From Udeniomyces pyricola (lineage: Eukaryota > Basidiomycota > Tremellomycetes > Cystofilobasidiales > Mrakiaceae), in contig BCIK01000019.1 in assembly GCA_039545295.1 (NCBI GenBank), forward strand, positions 62,001 to 126,000: a DNA stretch of 64,000 nucleotides, in the 5' to 3' direction. Shown here piece by piece: positions 24,286-34,380 of this stretch (positions within the stretch are counted from its first letter, which is position 1; every line of letters starts with the position of its first letter). The notes beneath the pieces were generated by a model. The model did not search any database and had not been told where the DNA came from. It worked only from the letters and a program-made list of their open reading frames with translations. The translations under genes and the position numbers were made by a program.

Positions 24286-27137
24286 TTACCACCCACCCGT
24301 CCTTCCTCCTGCTTCGAAGAACATATCCTCAAACCCATCAAGACCCCCACCTTTGACCCATTCGAGCGTTTGGACTTCTCCTCTACTCTTCCCTTTGACC
24401 TCCGCTTCGTGTCCCACCTCTTCCAACCCGTCTCCACCATGACCGTCTTCTGGGTCAACCAATTCCAAATCGACACACATCCCTCTTCCGGGTCCCTGGT
24501 AAACCCACATCCTCGCTCGGTCCAACACTGGATCCTTCTCCAAAACCTCTCCTTCCTCGCCTTCTCCTCCTCCTCCTCCCAGAGGTTTTGTCCCAATTGT
24601 CTTGATATGCGTAAACGTCGACCCTCGGCCGACGTTGCCAACATGCTTGAGGAGGTTCGCATGGACGAAGAGAGGTGTTGGAGAGATGGGAGAGAGGTCG
24701 TATTGAAGCATGGTGTGACCGCAGAAACGGGCGTTATCGAACGGGTTGAGCGAGCCGAGCGTGGAGAGCCAACGAGGAGAGGAAGACCAAGGGAGTGAAA
24801 GGAGGTGGAAAGCGTAACGCTAGCGAACAACATCATCGAAGATGAAAAAAAAAAAAAAAAGGAATTTAGAAGAAGAGAACAAGATTGATGGCAACCACAT
24901 CAAATGAAGGAAATAGATCAGCATATATGCACTTGCTCAGAGCTAGACGGGAGGTGAAACCAAGGTCGGGACGATGAGGATGTTCATGAAGATGATGGAG
25001 AAGAAAGGGAGATAAGGGATCTCACAAAGGTATCCTTGTCTCCTCCACTCAACTTGAACCAAAACTCATGATCCTGCAAAGTCACAGACGATGGGTAAAG
25101 ACCAGGGGATAAAGAGACGCCGAGCAAGTGTTGAAAGCGGTCAGGGATGAAGCGAGCCAACAATGACATGGGAATCAGCTAATCCACCCATCCACGTCTT
25201 GAGGAGCCAAACACAGCACAGAGAGAAAAGAACCCGTACTTTTTGCATGAGTGCTGCGAGATGAAGCGCTGCGAGGTTGAGGCCGTGGTTTCCGCGCTTA
25301 TCAATCAGGATCTGGCCTAAGACAGGCATGGCAATCAAGGTGCATCGTACGCGAGTACACGTGAAAGAGCACGATCGATAGGGTTGCGAGTAAACATGAA
25401 GTTGAATTGGACAACAAGGAAGAGATGATATGAGGATTTGGTCAACAGAGATGGCCTAATTTTAGTGAGCCGTTGGGGCCTATGACACGGACCTGAGTCG
25501 AGCTGCCATTCATCGTGCCGACAGTCCTCGCCCAATATTCGGAAGATGGCATTTTCAGCTGTAAAACGAAAAACGACAAGTCATCCCAACGCCAGAGAAG
25601 ATAGCGTAAAAACGTGGCAGACAGGAGGCCGATCAGTAAGCCTTGAATGATGATGATGATGACGACACTTCAGCGTGGGTTGAACGTAACATACGATGGT
25701 CTTTGTTGAGATCCGGCCTGGCGTATGGTTCAAGCAGAGCCAGATCAGTTGGTTGTCTTCACAAGAGGGATGCTGGGCGCATAAAGGTGAAGAAGGAGAG
25801 ATGAAAGGGGGGGGGGGGCAAAACAGTCGGGTACTAACCAGAAAACAGCTCGACCACCAGACTTGTAGAGGGAATCATCAAAAAGGAATTCAGGGTCTCG
25901 CAAAGGAACGTTGTCCTATTTAATCAAATCGTCGTGAATCACAATCAAGAGTCAGGTCAGAGTGGGGAGATGGTGTTCTTTAAGCATAAAGGAAATAAAA
26001 GGGGAAAGGAAGCAATGCACAAGAGAGCAACCAATCCCTCGGTCTTCGTCTCCTCCAGACTCACCGAATCCAGGTACAACACCTCCGAGAACGAGCTTTT
26101 AAGGATCGCCAACCCTTTGATCTGGAAGTTCTTCCAAATGTTGAGCTGGTTGATACCCCGTTCAAACTGGATGAGCTCGCCACCTAGGGATCGGATCTCG
26201 TTGCGCTCGGACTCGGCGGTAATTTCACCGGGGAAATGGAACACTTGGACGGGTAGGGTAGAGTGGTGGTGATTTCGTAGGATGCGCAGAAGGGTCAGGA
26301 TTCGAGCCGTTGTATCCTGTCGGGGCGGGGATGGATGTTGTGGGAATAGGTTGGTTATGTGAGGGAGGGGTTGATTACCCAAATGGGATCAGCTTACATT
26401 TAGGGACATCCCTTCATATGGGTCCTTCTCAAGTCAGTTCAGTGAAATCAAATCTGTTCTGAAGATCATGCTGTACTGACTCTATTTCCACCCGCTACAA
26501 CGATACCTCTTCCACTATTCTCTTTCGTCGCGACGACCCTCTCCCCATCCTTTTCCAGGCGCTCAAGACCCTTGACCAAGCTTTCTCTACGGTCCTGGAT
26601 GTCCTGCTCCGTGACAGCCTTCCAATTGTCCCTTTCACCCCTCAGTTGATCGGGGTTGACTTGACGGTCGTGTATGGCGAGCGGACAGCGCTCGACGTTG
26701 CGCTGGAGCGCTGTCTCGTAGCTGCGGATCGGGCGAGCGAGGAACGCGTGAAGGCGGCGTTTGAGGAGGCGCGAAGCGAGTTGGATGGGATGGGAACTGT
26801 CGGGGTCATCTGTACTGTCGTCGACCATGCTATCGACATGAGAGAGGGTGGAGAGGTCTGTGGGGTCCAAGATATCGTCGCCGTCGAACAGAGCCTCGTC
26901 CGTGATGACCTCGGCCTCGTTGGAGGTGCCTGCGAGATGATCGGGCGCGAAAGAAATGCCGTCATCTGAGTAGTCGCCGTCGACTGGGCTACCTAGATCG
27001 ACGGGCTGTATGGAGATGGAATGCGACGAGAGATGGGTGGGTGAAGAGGGAACATAGCGGGTATAGAGGAAGACGAAGGAGACGACTGCGAGAAGCAGGA
27101 GGATGAGGGTGTGGAGGTTGGACCGGCGGATGAGCAT
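24286..27137 (-). CDS. Golgi alpha-mannosyltransferase, Mnn1/Mnn2 (GT71-type) family
   Basis: Eight exons (27137-26481, 26316-26065, 25915-25839, 25717-25695, 25558-25493, 25316-25240, 25073-25026, 24819-24286) give 577 residues. The family adds mannose from GDP-mannose to cell-wall mannan or glycoprotein glycans in the Golgi. It is a type II membrane protein: a basic start (MLIRRSN), one membrane segment at about 9-27, and an acidic stem to about 130. The catalytic part starts with GIVVAGGNRDTTARILTLLRILRN. The DXD motif (VLYLDSDN, D302/D304) is split exactly by intron 2. Typical blocks follow: LFDDSLYKSGGRAVFWPD, AIFRILGEDCRHDEWQLDSGQ, KRGNHGLNLAALHLAALM, FWFKLSGGDKDTF and FCGHTMLQYD. Exon 4 is only 23 bases. 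A Gly/Glu-rich insertion sits near residue 475. Mnn2-like alpha-1,2 linkage is the best guess. Confidence 0.9.
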
Positions 27138-27507
27138 CGGGGGTTGTCAGCTGAAATGGTCGAGAGAGNNNGGAGGGGGGGGGGGGGGGGAGTTTGTTGG
27201 GGGAAGGAGACGACTGGAGACTATTGGGGTTGTCTCGATGACGAAAGCCGATAGGGATAGAGATATACTGCTATGGGAAAGTGGACGATGATGAATCTAA
27301 CATGGCCAACGCGCAGACGACCGAAGGCAGGGGGGAATTATAATTTGAAATCTTGAACTGCCGCAAAGGCAAATTAAAGGGAAAGCAATAACCATTAAAT
27401 GATCATTCCCTATATTTCACCGATGTTCACATATTCATCAAACACTTGCAGTTGACTCATCCATCCACCCTGCACATCGACTCGACTCCCATAGAGATCA
27501 ATCAACC
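27138..27507. promoter_or_regulatory. Shared upstream region of mannosyltransferase and oxygenase genes
   Basis: A 370-base interval between divergent starts. It contains three N at 27169-27171 beside a G homopolymer (about 27176-27190), 32-54 bases before the mannosyltransferase start codon. The true spacing of that promoter is therefore unknown. Confidence 0.6.
27169..27190. repeat. G homopolymer with NNN
   Basis: Three undetermined bases adjoin a G-rich homopolymer just upstream of the minus-strand mannosyltransferase start. The gap length is probably arbitrary. Confidence 0.85.
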
Positions 27508-30190
27508 ATGTCTTCCATCTCCCTCCTCCAACAAGCCAGCAGCCTCACCAACACCGACTTCTCCACCCTCCCCATCATCGACCTCAGCCTGCCCGAGCCC
27601 GAGCTCGTTCAAGCCATCCGCAACGCCTGTCTCACCGCCGGCTTCTTTTACGTCAAGAACCATGGCGTCCCAGAGCAAGTCGTCCGTGCCGCCTTCGACC
27701 ACGGCGATGCCTTTTTCTCCCTCTCCGATCAAGAGAAGCGAAAGGTTCGTTAAGCGTCGCTTGTCTGCTCGCCGGCCTCCGTCCGGGCTATCACCGTCGA
27801 CCTATCATCTATGCACCATATTGGGTCTTGCGACAACCAAAGATGTCCTTGCTGTCAGCAGCTAGTACTACAGCATGAGCCCGACGCCTATCATCGCTCG
27901 AGCATGCTCTTCATAACCATTTTCATTTGATCTATCTGCGACACTTCTCAGGTTGACATTAGCCAGAGCAGCAACTTCAAAGGCTTCCAGCCGTCCATGA
28001 GTGAAAACGTCGAGTGCGTCGGGCCGAAATCGGTTCCTGTCCTAGCCCAACGTTATCTGGACGAATCAACAGGAACTCATTTATATCGTCTTGATCTTCT
28101 CTCCGCCGATCGGCCAACTTTTCCTCCTTCTCTTCTTCTTTTAACCATAATGACAACAATAACAACAACAATTTCTTTGGTCCTATCAGCCCTGCCAATC
28201 GAGGTGACCTGTACGTATACCTGTTGAGTGATCCTAGTCACCTTCATCATGACGCTGATAGACAGCCTCTCCAATCCCCTCCCTGACACTTCTCCCTTTT
28301 CCCTATACCAGCCACGAGGCATTTGACCTTTCTGGCGAGACGATTGACCCGGCCCCGGCTCCAAGTCCAGTCGGGCCCGATGGCAAGCGAGGTGGTAACC
28401 TCTGGCCGGAGGAGACCGAGACTATCAAAGGTTTCAGGACCGATGTTCTGACATACTTGTGAGGATGGAAACGTCTCTTCTGACCCTGCATGGCTAAAGG
28501 CAACATACAGACATTGAGCCACACCCTATCCCAAGGTGTCTCTTGATGCACTCATATTGATGCTCTTTACCGACCTGTCTGTGTGGTTTCGACAGCCATG
28601 AAGTTGCCGCTCTCGGTCATCGACTCTTCCCTTTGTTTGCTCTCGCCCTCGGACTTCCCAAGGACTTTTTTGACGACAAGGTAAAAGGGTTCTATCCTCC
28701 TTGCTCTGTGGGATACGGAGGCTGATTCTACCTCTTTCCTTTGCATCTTTTTGCTGATTACGTTGCCATGCCATGCTCTTTGCTCTGTTCTTACCGTTCC
28801 TGCACGTCAGACCCGAGAAACGGCCGCCATGATGCGACTACTCTACTATCCCCCTCAAACCGGTGTTCAGGATGACCGTGTGCTCGGTATCGGAGCCCAC
28901 ACTGACTATGGCAAGTTTCCTTCGAGCCTATCCAATCCTCTCATCCATGTACACTCCTGCCTCATCGGCCTCAATGCTAACGTCTCGTTGATATTCATCT
29001 TGGATGGGTTATCGGGTCATCACACCTCACTCTCTGCTATCAGAATGCTTCACCATTCTTCGTCAACAAGACGGTATCGAAGCTTTGCAAGTTCTTAATA
29101 AGCAAGGACAATGTCCGTTCCCCTTTAGACCTCTATCTGCCATCATCCGTCATCTTGCCTTTGAACAGCATGTATGAACCCTCTTCTCACTCACACACAT
29201 TCTTTCTGACAATGGGTTTCTTCTTTCTCATTTTGCTTGTTTGCTGGGAGAATACAGGGATCTCTGCCACGCCCATCCCGGAAACATTCGTGATCAACAT
29301 TGCCGACCAGCTCGCTAGATGGAGCAGTATGTCTTACTCTACCCTCTTCCTTCTTCGTCTTTCTTTGAGCCTTGTTCCCTTTGTCCAATCTCTGACCGTA
29401 ACGTCTGTCACACTCCCTCTTCATGTCTTTCTGTCTCTCATTCTTCTCCTATTGTGTTTGTGGGGTGATCAGACGACATCTTCGTCTCGACTCGTCATCG
29501 AGCCATCAACCGATCTGGCATCAAGCGGGCGTCTATTCCCTTTTTCTTTGGAGTCGAGTACGTCGTGTCTACTCAAGGAGCAAAGGCGAGAACGGGAGAG
29601 AAGGGCGGATAGCTCTTAGGGACGGGCAAGCCAACTAACTGAGTCCGCCTTCTTGTCCCACGTACTCCTAAAATTGTCAATGACTTCTCTTTTGTTCTCT
29701 CATAGCGACAAAGTCATGCTCGAGGTATGTCTTGCATTCGTCTTCTGTGCATTGATACCCTTTCTATCTCTGTCCTCTGTCATCATTCGCTGTGCGTTCT
29801 CCCTTTTGTATTCCAAGCCCAAATCTTTTGACGCTTCTATCCTCCATGTGATTCCTCTATGGGTACAGCCTTTCTCGACGTGCGTTTCGGCCGACCGACC
29901 GGCCCGATACGAGCCAATCGAGTAAGTCGCTTCGACCCCTCTACTCGCTTTCATCGTGTCAGGAATTCTGCTTACTCATGCTAAATCACCCGCTTCGACT
30001 CCCACCTTGGATTGGCGGCACTTTCCTTCGTTCCTCCTCTTCCTTCTCGACTTTCCCATGTTCCTTTGATGTCTCCTTTTCTTACCACGCGTGGCACCGA
30101 ACCAGAGCGGGCGAGTACGTTCGAGGTCGATTGGCTGATACGTACCACAACCAACCTGTCGATTCCGTCACGCCCGAGGGCGGGGCATGA
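27508..30190 (+). CDS. 2-oxoglutarate/Fe(II)-dependent oxygenase (isopenicillin-N-synthase-like)
   Basis: Twelve exons (27508-27744, 27952-28013, 28190-28210, 28312-28458, 28596-28680, 28811-28910, 29044-29112, 29258-29326, 29473-29557, 29706-29724, 29869-29921, 30106-30190) give 343 residues. Such enzymes oxidise small molecules using Fe(II), O2 and 2-oxoglutarate. The N-terminal DIOX_N part shows LPIIDLS, AGFFYVKNHGVP and PANRGDLHEAFDLSGE. The iron ligands are H214 and D216 (GAHTDYE) and H272 (STRHRAIN). R282/S284 in the KRASIPFFFG segment fits the co-substrate site. The fungal C-terminus AGEYVRGRLADTYH is present. Exon 3 is 21 bases and exon 10 is 19 bases. Intron 6 uses a GC donor (GCAAGT) with a normal AG acceptor, the only choice that keeps HTDYECFTILRQ. 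The substrate is unknown, and the neighbours do not suggest a metabolite cluster. Confidence 0.92.
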
Positions 30191-30887
30191 ACTAAGCATG
30201 CATGCGTACATGCGTGAAGTTTCGATTGAAAGAAAGATTACAAAACAAAGTTGTAGGAATTAAATATCAAAGGTGGATAATCTGTCATCACTTCGGCGTG
30301 AGTTGTCAGAGATCGAGTTGCAGAGGAACATATATAGATGGCTTGGGAAACGTCTGGGCTCGCTGATGTTAGCATGGCTGAGGAATACATATGCATGTTA
30401 TCACGTATATATCCATTGTATGCAGCTGATGAGGATACCAAGCACAGTAGACCAAAAGCCACAGAAGCGAGATAACATCGATCGACCGGGGCCGGATCGT
30501 ATATGAGTACATGCACCATGCATGTCATCCTCCATCTATATGCCATCATGATCCATCTACAACCTGGATATATTCCTCTACCTCGCGTTGTGGCTAAGAG
30601 TTGGGATCCAGAAGCGAGAGATCGAATGGAGTATAAGCGAAGGGAAGAGCTTTCGAAGTCGAGGCGAGCTTCTATAATTAATTAGTAGCGGACTGATCAA
30701 GTCTTGGCGTCGAGCGGGCATGGGTGTGACGTCATTCGATGAATTGGGGCGTGAGAAAGGACCAGCTTTTCGGTCTCGGCCTGTTTAATGTTTGCTCGAT
30801 TGCCAGTGACGCGTGACGTCCGGCACTTCCTTCTCCTTTGCGTTCCTCTCATAGCTCCGTCTTCTATCCATCACTATCTGTTTCCCC
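30191..30887. other. Spacer between oxygenase and WW-protein genes
   Basis: A 697-base interval that should hold the 3' end of the oxygenase gene and the promoter of the WW-domain gene. It contains several short palindromes such as catgcatgc but no gene. Confidence 0.6.
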
Positions 30888-32837
30888 ATGTCACCCAACG
30901 ATCCCCCACCTTACCCTGGTCGCGAACGCTCAGTGAGCCCAATCGACCCAACGCACCTCGCCGTCCCCAATGAACCCGGCATGGACGACGCCGCCCGTCG
31001 ATCAATGGAGGACGAAGAGCGCGAGTTACCCGAAGGTTGGATTAGGCAGTACGACGAAGCGACCGAACATCACTTTTATGTCGACATCAGGGCGAGTCCC
31101 CCCAAGAGGTTCGTTTGGGGTTCTCGTGTTCTTCTGTTACTTTGCGTATTCTCCAGTTGGGTGTCGATTAAGAGAGGGAGAGAGAATACTTGGTCCATGG
31201 TCGGCCATCATCCATCATCGTTCAACGCGATTGACTGACTGACTGTGGTACTTACTGTCGTTATCCCTTACATCCATCTCATCAGTATCTGGACCCATCC
31301 ATTCGATGATCCCGAATACCTGTCTTCCATTCCGGATACCGATCCTACCGCGGCAGCCCGAGGTCAGACGCTCAACGAGGTACGCATACATCCTTCAGCT
31401 CTCCCATCATTCATACACAATCAATTATCTCCACGTGATGTTCATCTCATCACGTGATGTTCATCTCAACGGCCTATCTCCTTCCTCCTCTCGTTTCATC
31501 TCTCTCCTTTTTTTCTTTCCTTTTTATCCCTCTTTTCATCACTGATGTGTCTCCCGACTTGACCCCTCTCACTCACCCCATCCACGCGCTGCATTTCGTG
31601 TCCATATAGCACTCTGACAACCGAACCGACTACACTACAACCCATGCCTCATCCAGAGACGACCGTAACGCCGTTCCTTACTTGACCGACTCGGAGCGTC
31701 GCGAGCATGAACAAGCCCAGCGACAACTGGAGCAACAGCGATCCGCTCACACCACCACTGCCACCAGCCACAGTAACACCAACACCAACACCAAGGACTC
31801 CGATAAGAACCTGAGCTTCGGAAGCAAGTTGAAGAACAAGTTGACGGGTACGACTAAGTCGGAGAGGGATGAAAAGAAGAGGATTGAGGCCGAGCGAGAG
31901 ATGGTTCGTTTATTATCCAACTCAATTTTGTTTCGATTTTTTTTCTTTGCCATCGTCAGAGGGATATTGACTCACCCCACCCACTCATTTGTCTGTCGTC
32001 GTCTCTTATTCTTTTTTGTTTGGGCTGAATCTTCCAGGCGTACCAAAGGCAGATGCAGCAAGAGGTTAGTCCGGAACCCTCCCGTTTTACGTTCTTGTCA
32101 TCACTTCAAATCAAACCCCCCCTTTGCGCAATCCTTTAGCCGTATCCACCACGTAAGGAAGCGAGAGAAGAATGGATGACTAATCCATTTGCTGGCTTCT
32201 TTCTTCGTCTTCTTTTTCTCTCTCTATCCCTCCATTGCACATCTTCCCTCCCCCCCCCCCTCCTTTCATTGTACCTTCTCCTTGCGGCTACAGTTCCTCA
32301 AGCGAAGGGCAGCCTTGCGCAAGGCTCAGGCCGATCGGGCCAACGATCCTAGTATCCGTACGTTTCCTCATGGTTGCCTTGTATTCCCCTTCCCCCCTCC
32401 TGCATTTCACGTTTCTCTCATGCATTTCCGTACCATCCAATATCTACTTTTGGCTCCTTGTCCTTTCTCCTCGCTCATCGTTGCCCACCTTCCTTTTTTT
32501 TATTATTATCATTATTATTATTCCATCTGCTAACCTCCTGCCCACAGAGCGTTACTACGCCTCGACGGGCTCGCGATATGCTTCGCCTGCGTACCCCTAC
32601 TACCGCTCCCCCTACCAATCCGGGGGCATCTACGGCCGTCGGGGCTACGGCGGTGGTTACGGAGGTGGCCTTGGTTACGGTTACGGCGGCGGTCTCGGCG
32701 GACCGATGATGCTAGGTGGTCTGGGTGGCTTGGGCGGTGGCTTGTTGTTGGGAAGCGCGATGGGAGGCGGATTCGGCGGTGGGTTCGGTGGCGGTGGGTT
32801 CGGAGGGGATTGTGGAGGTGGAGGTGGAGGTTGCTAA
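30888..32837 (+). CDS. WW-domain protein with Gly-rich C-terminal tail
   Basis: Six exons (30888-31108, 31286-31379, 31610-31903, 32038-32064, 32294-32357, 32548-32837) give 329 residues. One WW domain, a Pro-peptide-binding fold, spans about residues 47-80: LPEGWIRQYDEATEHHFYVD and then WTHP, with the two Trp at 51 and 77. The second half of the domain is supplied by exon 2. A polar middle region rich in Asn/Thr/Gln and Lys/Glu (SKLKNKLTGTTKSERDEKKR) suggests helix. Exon 4 is only 27 bases (AYQRQMQQE). The last 80 residues are a Tyr/Gly and then almost pure Gly-rich tail (GYGGGYGGGLGYGYGGG ... GGDCGGGGGGC). The start MSPNDPPPYPG itself carries a PPPY motif, the classic WW ligand, so self-binding is conceivable. 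The cellular role is unknown. Confidence 0.88.
31432..31468. repeat. 19-base tandem duplication carrying CACGTG
   Basis: Two adjacent near-identical copies of CACGTGATGTTCATCTCA(T) lie in intron 2 of the WW-domain gene. Each copy begins with the palindrome CACGTG, a common bHLH or bZIP core. Confidence 0.9.
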
Positions 32838-33477
32838 AGAAAACAACACCGCTCAAAGATTCACGGCCTTTAGTATTTCTTCGTCTCAGGCTTTTTGCTT
32901 GTTTTTCCCTCTTTCTCCCTCTTCCTCTCTGCCCCTAGCACCACTCTTCACGAGTGACTCAATCATCTAGATCAACTGGGCGACCTGCTGATGGCTCATT
33001 CTATCACCGTGTACGGGTAACGTCACCTGTCGAACATGCAGCAGTCAATGTAGCATTACGTTTTCCTTCCTAAATATATGTACATGTCGTGTATGATGAT
33101 TCCTAGCGGTACTACTTACAACTGTCGGACCTGTATGGATCAACTTGATTACGTACTAGTCACCGTACCGTGCTATACATAGTCGAGGGAAACTTGCAGC
33201 GACATTTAACCACTCAGACGTAAGGGCTGACGTACGCGCATAGATATGTATACTATATATATATACACACAAGTCACATCAGAATGATCCATGAGATCGC
33301 CGGATCCGCACCACCGCATCATGCACGCGTAGTCGAGAGCGCGCGCGCGCCCGAGAATGAGAGAAGAGGGTAGGTCTCAACGAAAGACATCTGCAACATG
33401 TCATGATCGATGCCAGCTGTAATTAATATACGTTCGCTTTGGATCCAATCGATTGGGTTAGCCTCAACCACTCATGA

Positions 33478-33506
33478 TGTACATACATACATACATACAT
33501 ACATAT
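33478..33506. repeat. Microsatellite (ACAT)n, about 7 copies
   Basis: A direct tetranucleotide run in the spacer between the WW-domain and kinase genes. Confidence 0.9.
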
Positions 33507-33605
33507 AGAGAGATAGAGAGCTGTTATAGCGCGCGCTTATCGTAGTTCCGATCGGGTTTCTCTCTCTCTTTCTCTGCTTTCTTCTCTTTCGTTGAACGAA
33601 GGGCA

Positions 33606-33656
33606 TGTATGTAAGTTTTGTATGTATGTAAGTTTTGTATGTATGTAAGTTTTGTA
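33606..33656. repeat. Tandem repeat, 17-base unit, 3 exact copies
   Basis: The unit TGTATGTAAGTTTTGTA repeats at 33606, 33623 and 33640 and then runs into a TA dinucleotide stretch. It lies in a spacer with no recognised function. Confidence 0.92.
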
Positions 33657-34380
33657 TATATATATGTGTAGACGTATATATGGATACGTGAATCAATGGA
33701 TGGGATGGGATGGGATGAGATGCATGAAACGGACGTTGCAGATTGAGCGACATAGGAGAGGGAGACTCCGAGTCAGGTAGGGTAGGGTGGGAGTAACCCG
33801 CCGATTGAGAAAGGAATAAGAGAGGATGGGGAGGGGGCGAAATGCAATTGAAGTGGCAAAGAAGAGAAGAGAAGAAATGTGAAGGAGGAGGTCCGAATGG
33901 GTTAGGACCCTCAGGATGAAGCAAGGCAGAAAAAGGAGAAGGAAGGGAAGGGAAGGGAGGAGGAAGGGGGGAAGCAAAAAAGATCAGGGTTTGAAATGAG
34001 AGAAGAAACAAAACAAAACAAAACAAGCTTTTGAAAAAGAAGAAGAAAGAAAGAAAACCCAAGAGATTGGATACACATGTGAGGAACGCAAGGGAAGAAT
34101 GAAAGGTAAAGGAATGAGTGGAGGGTGTAAAAAGGGGCGCGGGTGGCATTAAAGCGGGGGTTTGAGAAGCTGGTATGGATCGAAAACGGAGATATGGGTG
34201 GTAGCGGCGATAATGATAGGTAAGCCTTTGAGAACAAGGAAAGGAAAAGGAGAAGGAACGAAAAGATTCCAGAGATGAATGGACAGATCGAACTGCCCAA
34301 AGCCTGACGAAAGAAAATATTCACGATCAACATCCTTCTAGTCCTGTCGATAGCTTTCCCTCCTTTCTCATCGTCGGGAT

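Larger units (their letters stand above)
32838..34380. other. 1.5-kb spacer rich in simple repeats between convergent genes
   Basis: No gene is supported. It holds a TA run near 33253-33266, an alternating GC run at 33339-33350, an (ACAT)n run at about 33478-33506 and a 17-base triplicate at 33606-33656. A long purine-rich stretch at 33760-34340 is the 3' flank of the minus-strand kinase gene. Confidence 0.65.

Noticed and set aside
28073..28190. An Asn-rich stretch (AACAACAAC) before oxygenase exon 3 as coding sequence
   Set aside because: No AG acceptor precedes it in reach. The acceptor after CCTATCAG gives the conserved PANRGDL instead.
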